Shown in pieces: positions 55,556 to 64,000 of a stretch of DNA of 64,000 bases. The notes below the pieces were generated by a model. It ran no database searches. It saw only the letters and a list, made by a program, of their open reading frames with translations, and was not told where the DNA came from. Position 1 is the first letter of the stretch, and every line of letters starts with the position of its first letter. Source of the DNA: Ampelocalamus luodianensis. Taxonomy: Eukaryota > Streptophyta > Magnoliopsida > Poales > Poaceae. The stretch spans positions 15,898,751 through 15,962,750 of the forward strand of contig CM070622.1 of NCBI GenBank assembly GCA_036346255.1. Direction: 5' to 3'. The translations under genes and the position numbers were made by a program.

Positions 55556-58500
55556 ATGGCGTCGTCGGAGGCCGACGAAGACCAGCTCTTGAAGAGCTTC
55601 CTCGCCGAGGTTAGCGAGGCCGAGCGCGAAAACGAAGTCCACAGGTACCTTGCCCCCTCCCCCCCAAATCTCCCCTTTCCCCGAACGGTTTCATTTACTG
55701 GCAGATCCTGTTTCGGGTCTCGTAGCTTCAGATCCCCCGTCGCGCCATTCTTGTCCAGTGTGCGACGTGGTAGATGTAACCGCAGTTTGGTGCTAAATTT
55801 CGGTGGGAGGTGGGGGATCCCTTCAGCTCCGCGTGAACCCTAGGTTGGAATCGTACGGTTCGTTCACTTGTTCTTAGTTGGGTCCGTCCTGCGATCGAAC
55901 TATGATTTCTGTGGCTCATGGGCGTCAATTGTACCTGGGATTTCATGTTTCCTTTTATGGAAATCAGTAGTTTGCGAAAATTTGCCACTTTTACTCCTCT
56001 TGTGATGATGATACAATGATCGTTTCTGTTCTGATATGGCCTTATCTGAGGGGAAACGCTTTGTCGTGGAGGTCCTGGAGACTTGCAGGCACAGAGTTGG
56101 AGCTGCTCGAGTTTGGTTGGCATGTGCCGAACCTGTTGAGCTAATGTTGTGCAAATTTTGGTCTAATTTTAAGTCTCGCGTTTTTCTCTTTGCCTGATTG
56201 TACTCGGGAATTCGTGTCTTGAAGCACACTCTAGCTTCAAAAATTTCTTATTTTTAATTGAAATTTGTGGCTTATGAATAGATAATATATATTTTGTTTG
56301 CATATGTGAGTCCTTGTAAAGGCAACCTGTTGATGGAGTCCGGAGTGTGCTTCAAGACCCAAGCAGAAAGCTGAGGTTCCCGACTTATTTCTGTTCTTTG
56401 GGCATAAAATCTAGGTTAAACTGAACCTAGACTCGTTGGGTTGTGCAAATTGTCCTGATTTCTGCTCCTGTGTAGACTTTGCAGCTTTGGATCCATTGCT
56501 GCTTCAAAGATTTGATTGCTTGGTTTTTCTCATAGTTTATTTTGGCATGTTAGAATATCCCTGAGGTAATGATGGTTAGAGCACCTCACAATTTAGAACT
56601 GAAATAGTCTGAAATTGTACAAGGGAATGCATTTATACAAGGGAATGCATTTAGAACCAAGTGGAAGTCTGAAATGACGTGTGTGTTGAACAGGAATATT
56701 TCTCAGTGTAAAAAAATGAATTTGTAGTTTTGAACTTTCAGACTATTTCAGTTTCTTTATTATATTTGCCCTTCCTAACACATTCAAAACTTGTCAGGAT
56801 ACTTGGTTGCTTCAAGTTAAACCCTTTGAGCATCTTAAGTTGTCTTTTGATTCATCCCGGATGAGGTGAAGAAGCAATATAGGAAGGTATTAAAACATTG
56901 ATTTGATATTTAAAAGCTCTTTTGGTTCTCATTTTCTTTTGTGTGTAGATACCTAATTGTTGTTACTTCTTGTACCATCTGTAGTTGTCCTTGTTGGTCC
57001 ATCCTGATAAATGCAAGCATCCATAAGCACAAGAAGCTTTTGCAGGTATGCAAACTAACCAATAATAACTGTAGTGGAGCATATGAGATGGAAATTGTTA
57101 TACATAGTCATACCAGATTGGGAGACAGTATTGCACTGCGTTGCTATAGGCCAGATTTGGGACTCTTTTTTAAATGCAACTCCTACAATGATATGAACCA
57201 TCAAGAAACCAGGTATAAGTTGGTAGTTCTAGATATCAGACTGCAAAGGGAAAAATACTGGGGCTTGAGGAATGGCATCAAGCCATCAACAAGATCATTG
57301 CATGTCAAAAGTAATCACTCTTTGAAGCACTTTATTTTGTTGTGGGAAAGAGGGACATGATTACATACTGAAAGGAAACTGGAAATGACTTAATTATAAT
57401 GGTGCCCACAACAAGGTTCAGATAACTAATCACAAATTATACCATGGAGAAATCAGTCTAGTAGTGGAATTTATACAATTTTGTTTGTTAAGATGGCAGT
57501 AACCTAGGGTATCACTCTAGAATTAGGTATTCTTGTTAATTGTTATTCCTATAGGAGGTACATTTTTCGAGATGAACCAGGAAATGTAATTGTTAAATTA
57601 TTTCTTCTTGTAAGAGTTTGACTTCTGTAATTAGCTCTGCCACTAAAAGTAACCACTTTTTTTGCACTTAAACAACGTGCTACTTTTTCCTATGTCACAT
57701 CCTTTTGCTTCTCTCATTGCTTCCTCAATGATGTATTTAATTGATGGTACCTACTCATAAACAGCTTTGGCAAAGGCACAGCAGCTTCTACTTGATCTAC
57801 AGGAAAGAGGGTACATTCTTGATCAAGTTACTGCTGCAAAAGGTGTGATGTGATCTTTTTGGTGCCTCTTATTTTACACCAACAATGTAATTTTTAATTT
57901 GGGTTAGTGATTTGTTCAAATGAAATAGAGAGGAAACGAATTTGAACAAAATTTGATGCTCTTTTGTGTTGAAAATTCAGAAGAGCTGAGGGCAAAGAGG
58001 AAAAAGGAGCTGAAGAAGGACAGCGCATCCAAGATAAAATCCCAAGTGGATGAGGTAAGACAATCTCATGCAAGGTGGTGTGAACTTTTATCATCTCCTT
58101 TTTTAATAACGTTGAGGACTTGGAGTACAGTGTTCTGAACAAAGATGAATGTGAAATATATTAAGACTAGACCCAAACTGGTTTAATTTGAACTAATTAA
58201 CTGGTTTGGCCAACTCTAAATCATCTTGGGATTAAAACCCGCCCCTCTGCAGGGATTTCCCTTAACCAGCATTCAGCAGTGTCTGGCCTGGCTGATGCTG
58301 CTGGAGTGCTGGTTTCCATCCTTGGTGCAGGCTGCAAATTTGAACTTGGTTGTTCATTCTTATTAGTGTGGGATAAACAATCGTGAAAAAATACTAGCTG
58401 CTTTGTACACCATCCAAAAAGCCTGTTGTTTGCTGGAATTTCCCTAATAACTATGCAGATCTGTGCTGTATGTTTGTCTTTCTGGGTTGACCGTGTGCAG

Positions 58501-60049
58501 TGATAGATTATTGTAGAAGTCATTACACACTTATGATTGGACTTTAGAAACTTGAAAAACAACAGCCTTTCAGAAAGACGAATGCTTCATACATCATGAA
58601 AAGTGTCCTTTGCTGGAATCTCAACACCAATTTACAATATCGCAGATCTGATGTTTTCCTTTTGTATATACCATTGGTTCTATACTTCTATGTTGAAAAA
58701 ATGTAATGATTATTGTTCTGCAAGATGCTTGGGACATCTTATTGAACTTCATGCATCTTGATCAATTGAGAACCTCCAATGATTGGCTTGCTTGTGAGTA
58801 GGGAAAATACGAAGAGCAGTATGAACGATCAGAAGAATTCCAGCAGCAGCTAATAATTAAAGTTCGTGAAATTTTAACAGACAAAGAATGGCGCGGAGGA
58901 AAATGCAGATGAGGGTAAGTAAAATGCTTTAAAATTTTCAAATATCATCAGTCGAGACATTCACTGTGAGCTATGTTCATGTGCACTGTGCAGATATCAG
59001 AGGAAGAAGGAAGACTGAAGAAGGACGAGGAGGAAACAAAAGAAATGTGGAAGAGGAAGAGAGAACATGAAGAAAAGTGGGAAGAGACCAGAGACCAGCG
59101 AGTATGTTTGGTTCATTGTAAAAATTCGAAATTCTTTTTGCTATGCAGCCTTATGAAGCTAAAGTTTTTTCCCCCACTTGGTTACTTTCTGTACAAAATT
59201 TAAATTCGGTGTATGAGATTCAATCACCTATTATTCACACTAAAGATGTAATGAAAAGCTGGAAAGGGGAAAGATCACATTGCATTAACTAGTGCAGCTG
59301 GTATAATCTTAGCATAATCATCAGTAATTAGTTGATAATGTGGTAGTTGGTACCTCAGACACTACTTTCAGTTTAAGGATTATTTGAGCTTTACTGTGCT
59401 GGTGGAATATTGCTGCCACTTCCATCTCAACTGGGCATCTAATCAATATCCTTCTCATAATTGGTAGCTGCAAATAAATGATATTTGCCAATTTTTTGTC
59501 AATCCGAAGGGAGTATTACATAGTGGAAGGATGAGAGCACCTTTCAAGTGCACATAGTATCACGGCGTGATCATAAGTTCAGTGCTGCATTCGTGTGTTA
59601 CAGTTTTTTTTCTGCATCTATGGTGCTAAGTTTGTTGATCTGTCATAAATTCCCTGCCACCCAAATCCAGTGCAGTCATCTGTGTTTGTATTTGCGCCAT
59701 CCAAATCCAGTGCAGCCATTCGTGTTTGTGGCTATTTAAGTAATTCGTTACAGTACTGAAAAATTAAAGCCTTGTTGCATTCTTTATTTTACTTGAACGG
59801 TTTGAATACAATTGCCTTGGGCACTGACCTAACACCGTATATCTGTGGTATGTAGGTCTCTAGCTGGAGGGATTTCATGAAGACAGGAAAGAAGGTTAGA
59901 AAGTGCACTTGGGAAGTATCTTCTTGTCCATTAATCTGTAACTTATTGACTCCTTTCTACAGGGACGGAAAGGCGAAATCAAACCCCCAAAACTTAAGAC
60001 TGAAGATCCAAACAAATCTTATGTTCAGAGGCCAGTAAAGCGTGGTTAA
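55556..60049 (+). pseudogene. DNAJC8-like J-domain protein gene, nine exons with disabling lesions
   Basis: Exons by splice borders and phase: 55556-55644, 56798-56886, 56985-57045, 57765-57842, 57981-58054, 58802-58914, 58994-59101, 59856-59894, 59963-60049. Exon 1 begins MASSEADEDQLLKSFLAEVS. Exons 2-4 hold the J domain with an intact HPD (LSLLVHPDKCKHP). Later exons are Lys/Glu-rich helices (EELRAKRKKELKKDSASKIK, ISEEEGRLKKDEEETKEMW). The end is EDPNKSYVQRPVKRG. Family role: DNAJC8/SPF31-type co-chaperones are nuclear, associate with the spliceosome and recruit Hsp70. Lesions: exon 2 is 89 nt where the phase requires 91 (one base lost in the T run before GAGCATC, one in the C run before GGATGAG). 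Exon 3 has TAA at 57024-57026 where CAA is expected. Exon 6 is 113 nt instead of 114 (CGCGGAGG for CGC-CGG-AGG). All eight introns are retained, so it is not a processed copy. Confidence 0.88.
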
Positions 60050-61013
60050 GAGGAATGCTATTAGGTCTGCAATCAAAGAACATCTGGTAGCGATTCTTCT
60101 TGCGACCTGATCCAAGCTACAGCCTAGGAAAGCTATCTCGCAGGCTGTAAGCTTCGGTTATGCCTTTTGTGTTCCCAGTGTAGTCAGTGGAACAGAACAG
60201 ATAATTATTGGCAGAATGACCGCATATTCTCTACCTAGAGTGATATTGGATTAATGTACTTGTTGGGTAGCCTTACTGAAAAAAGTTAAAAAATTTCTGT
60301 TGGAAAAGAACCCCACTGAAGTGAATGTTGAAAGGTCCATTTACACATGATCCTTGTTTCACCATTCAATGTAAGTAATGCTAATATTTGTCTTAACGGT
60401 TTGCTTTCGCTGAGGCACTTCTAGATTTTCTTAGAGAACAATTTGTGATGTGTTTGTGTTTGTTCGGCTTCGGTGGGAGTGTGAACTGAGGGTGGGAGCA
60501 TAATAATATAATATACTCTTTGACTTAGGTAAGCTACTCATATGTGTGTATTTACTTACTGAATTCTGTGGATAGATAGCTCCAGTATTGACATTCGCAG
60601 AGATACAATTCAAAGTTGTTCTATATGCTGAAATATGTCAACCTGCTGTACCTTTCGGTCGTCATACGAAACAACTGAAAAATCTACTCCATTTCGTCAA
60701 GTTCTGACGACATGTCTGGGACTCTGAAGACAACTATGGCTGGGACTTGGGATAAAGATGCCATCGACGAGCCCAGTCGCTGCCTCGCTGGCAGTAGCAT
60801 GTTTGAAATGCAAATGTGGAAGCTTGAAAACTCATACTACATTACAAGTGCCCCATCGTCAAACTCCATACTCCAACGAATAAACCAGGTAAAAAACGTA
60901 GGCTCAAACGCTTATCATGATTCTTCTCATTGTGCTTGATCTTGTGGACTGACTCTATTTACATCCAACGTGTTATAATTCAAATTTGTTCTTCCAACGG
61001 TTGAGGATGTTTC
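60050..61013. other. 3' flank of the DNAJC8-like gene and an orphan exon-like ORF
   Basis: 60050-60300 is the probable 3' UTR. 60712-60890 is open and exon-like on the plus strand (MSGTLKTTMAGTWDKDAIDE, SSMFEMQMWKLENSYYIT) and ends ATAAACCAG|GTAAAAA, a good donor. I do not recognise the family and find no partner exon; chance is possible. Confidence 0.35.
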
Positions 61014-64000
61014 TGTAACGTCCTGTTTTCGGACAAGTATAGTGCTTGCTATTTCGGTTTCGTTCTTCGCTCGTATGCCAAATAATCAACTAATTTCAAA
61101 ATCCTCCTAGCTTCTATCTAGGTCGAGTTTGTGTTTCAAACCTTTTTGTAATTCTTGAATTTGAATTCTCCTTTGTCGGAATTGGGACCTTCTCAAATCT
61201 TGCTCTTCTCTCTTTGTAGGCTCAGTCCGTAACCTTCTTTGGGCCAACCCATCCCTTTTTTATTGGGCTTAGCCCACTTTTCCCGCCCACTTGGCCTTCT
61301 TCTCCCCTGGGGCAGCCCCTAGCCACCTGCCGCTCGCACTGGTCAAGATCCGCGCCGCTGTGCTGCACTCACCACCGCCGAACCTCCCGGCTGTCTCGCA
61401 GCACCCACATCGCCCACTTCAAAGACGCCCGGCCCGCATCCTATCCACGCCCGCACGCCGCACTGCCCGCGCTGTTCTCTGTGCCCACTGCCGCCGCACT
61501 CACTGCAGCAGCACACCACGCGCGCACGCCGCTGCTCGCCCGTGCGTCCGCATCACCTTGGAGCATGCGCCGCTCCACTTGCTCGTCCTCGAGCCGTCCT
61601 CGCCGCACCCTCGCTTTGCCCAGTCCAAGCCATGCACCCGCCTGCAGCGCTCCACTTGCTCGTCCTCGCCACGACCTCGCTCCACTCATGCCCGCTCAGC
61701 GCCGTGTCACCCCGCCTGAGCCCACTTGCCCTGTCCCATCCCAGATCCTCCGCTCCCGCCGACACCCCATGCACCCCCGGCCCCCCAATGGCTCCACTTC
61801 GCTAGCTATAAAGCCCCCCGACACCTCCCTTGCCCTCCCCACTTGTCCCCTCCCTCCCCAAACAAAGAACCGAGGAGGACTCACCTTGGGTTCCCGCGCC
61901 GCTCCGTCTTCCTGTCGCGCTCGAGCCGCCGGGGTCGCCCTCTTCATCTTCTCTAGCCGCTGCTCGCCGCCGGCCAAGACCGCCTCCCTACGGCGCCGCC
62001 GCCACCGCACTTCGAGCCTCCTTCTTCCCCCTGTGCAGCGCTGTCCCCTCATCTCCCCTTCTCCCATTTGCACCGTGGACCAAGCACCCCCTCCCTTTCT
62101 TTTTACTGGCAGGCCACCACCCCCTCCCCAGTGGGCCGTGCGCACATTCTGGCCCAAGGCCTTGGGCTGGGGCAAATCAATGCGCCATGGGCTGTAGCAC
62201 TCCTAATATCCTTTCTTTTTCTTTTTTGATTTAATTTCAAAAGAGAGACTTCAAAAATTCATATCCCCTCATTTTTACTCCAAAAATCATAAAACTAGTT
62301 TCTAGAATTTTGTAAATTAAAGATCTTGCTAATGGCATAGGTCATGTTTTATTTAGAGTTCTTTTGTTGATCCTTTTGTATTTATTGGTTCTTGCTTGCT
62401 TATTGTTTCTTTTCCGGTACTTCGTCTGAGTAGAGTTTGAAGACGCGGGAGACTTTCAACTTGATCGAGCACAAGACTATCAGGACCCTCTTGCCTTTAA
62501 CCTAGGCGAGTCAATACTTTGATCATATTGAGCCTACATTTTATGCCAAGTATATATTATTATGAAATAGCAAATTGCATGCTTTAATTCTTTAAGCAAA
62601 TGTATGTTAAACCTTAAGATAGTTAAATACCCATTTGATGTTTTAATTAATTATTATGCCATCCTTAACAATTTGAATCCCTTAATCCTTGTCACCCTAG
62701 TAACTATGTGCTAATACTAGCTATAGCTTGTACTTAAGCGACATGCTAGTCTTGCTTGAGTACCGGGATATTAAAATATCCTAATCATCATCTCTTCAAA
62801 CATAAAAATGAATTTGGGCAGTCATTGTGGGTAAATGACTGAGATGGTTGAGTTGTTGTATTTTTACTCCTAAAAAAATCCTAATATTACTGTTACTGTC
62901 TGGGCGGATAATATGATGGGTCGTATGTTGATGGGTGCTAATGTAGCCCAAAGAATGTTGATGTGTGGAATGATCCGCCAGACAAACCTAAGGACTTAAT
63001 CTTGTCATGACCTCCTGTGTAAAACAAGTACAACCACAAGTCTGCAAACTGTAACTTGACTTAGTAGATTTATTGAACCTTGAAAGTCAGACCCACAGGA
63101 GGAACAATAAAGGGTGCAAGCGTGAGCTTGATCACGTTTGAATGGGACACCGATGGTGAAGTGCCTTCTACGGCAAGACGTAGGGGGTGACATCCCGCAC
63201 CAACATATGGGCGTAACCCCATATAGGCGAGATGACAGAAGGGGCGAGATATTTTGAAAGGTTACTGTGATGGTCGCTCAACTACATGACTAAGGAATCA
63301 TGTAGGGTAACAAGTATGACTATCTCTTGTGGGTAAAGTGTATAACCTCTGCAGAGCCTAAACTGTTTAAACAGCCGCGCCTACAGTCAAAGGCGAACAT
63401 GAGAATCCTTACTCGAGTTAGTTCTATTTCAAAAACCTTTGTGGGTGGTATGAAATGTGGTGGGCTCACCTAGCCCCGATGTTGGATTTTTTCTCCGAGT
63501 GTTCGAACTCGTTGATGTTAGTAATTGGGATGGACCCAATAAAAAGAAGCATAAGGTAGAGTTTTCGACGGAGGGAACCTTTGCTATTGTTAAATATTGT
63601 GCAACTACTCTCTTTAATAAAATACAATTTGGTTAAACGCTAAGTGATAGGATTTTATAATTATTATAATTGAAAACATTGCTTTAGCAAATAAAAGAAC
63701 CCAAGCCATCCTTGTTAGGCCTTGCATGTATATTATTGCATTGTGTGTTGGCTCACGAGCACGGAAGTTGTGCTCATCCTCGCTCTCTCCCTTAAAACCC
63801 TCGTAGCGTAAAATCCGAGATTACGACTACTACGAGGATCCAGAAGTTGGAGGCCCAGGAGATGATGAAGCGTAGTGTAGTCTTTAACTGTTCTAGTCTC
63901 ACTCCAGTCCAGTTGACTCCGTTGGTGCTTACGTGCATCTAATATTATCCAAGTCTTTAGTTAATATCGGACGCACACGAGTTTCCCCGCTTGTTCGCCT
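61014..64000 (+). repeat. Putative long LTR (start only; runs off the right edge)
   Basis: TGTAACGTCCTGTTTTCGG at 61014 is a typical grass gypsy LTR start. It is followed by a GC/CA-rich block (61290-62200) with a GCTATAAAGCCC box at 61803-61814, then AT-rich sequence. Words such as GGGCGTAACCCCATATAGGCGAGATG (63208-63233) occur in LTR readthrough regions of grass gypsy elements that I recall. No second copy, primer site or coding domain is inside the window, so the class and end remain open. The long Pro/Ser/Arg-rich open frames at 61291-62234 in all frames are compositional. Confidence 0.45.

Noticed and set aside
61291..62234. Several long open frames (up to 238 codons) in all frames
   Set aside because: Caused by C-rich composition with few stops; Arg/Pro/Ser-rich with no domain, and located in a probable LTR.
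1..64000. tRNA or rRNA genes
   Set aside because: No segment with tRNA A/B boxes in proper spacing or rRNA-like sequence was seen; a dedicated scan would be needed to exclude one fully.

Overview
This window is nuclear DNA from a plant, almost certainly a grass (Poaceae). Coding exons are GC-rich and intron-split, introns carry plant-type GT/AG borders, and most of the sequence is transposable elements of families common in grasses (Copia, Tat-lineage Ty3/gypsy, hAT, Mutator-like, Tourist-like). I see no bacterial genes, CRISPR arrays, rRNA genes or tRNA genes.

Layout. 1-3.7 kb: a defective Ty1/Copia element. 4.4-6.2 kb, minus strand: two 5' exons of a calcineurin-like metallophosphoesterase gene that has an in-frame stop and no visible start codon. 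6.5-12.2 kb: small repeats, including a non-LTR insertion with a 16-bp target duplication, a Tourist-like MITE, and a 2.3-kb palindromic Mutator-like element (9-bp duplication) that carries a promoter/exon/intron-like cargo. 13.4-13.7 kb, minus strand: a short complete gene for a CLE-type signalling peptide, the only fully intact protein gene I see. 17.2-18.4 kb: a non-autonomous hAT element (perfect 8-bp duplication). 18.8-21.2 kb: AT-rich repeats. 22.7-25.1 kb: a two-exon bHLH transcription factor gene of the TMO5/bHLH30-like clade; as written, a one-base frameshift splits it so that the stop of the first reading frame overlaps the start of the second (ATGA). 26.0-28.8 kb: a second palindromic Mutator-like element with the same termini.

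29.7-51.6 kb is a nest. A hAT transposase relic hosts a Copia-type solo LTR (30.2-31.9 kb, 5-bp duplication) and is split by a 17.6-kb Tat-type gypsy element (33451-51022, 5-bp duplication GAGCT). The gypsy element in turn holds a 4.6-kb solo LTR (34594-39213, 5-bp duplication CAGTA). It carries a degenerate gag-pol on the plus strand and, between pol and the 3' LTR, an intron-containing antisense gene of the putative gypsy-type transposon (Transposase_28) family. 51.7-54.8 kb may be a Harbinger-like element. 55.6-60.0 kb: all nine exons of a DNAJC8-like splicing-associated J-protein gene, with good splice borders but four disabling lesions. From 61.0 kb to the right edge the sequence looks like a long LTR.

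The host genes do not form a pathway; they are unrelated islands among transposons. Several one-base deletions in conserved exons recur just before GG in C-rich runs, so consensus sequencing error should be excluded before the bHLH and DNAJC8-like genes are called pseudogenes.
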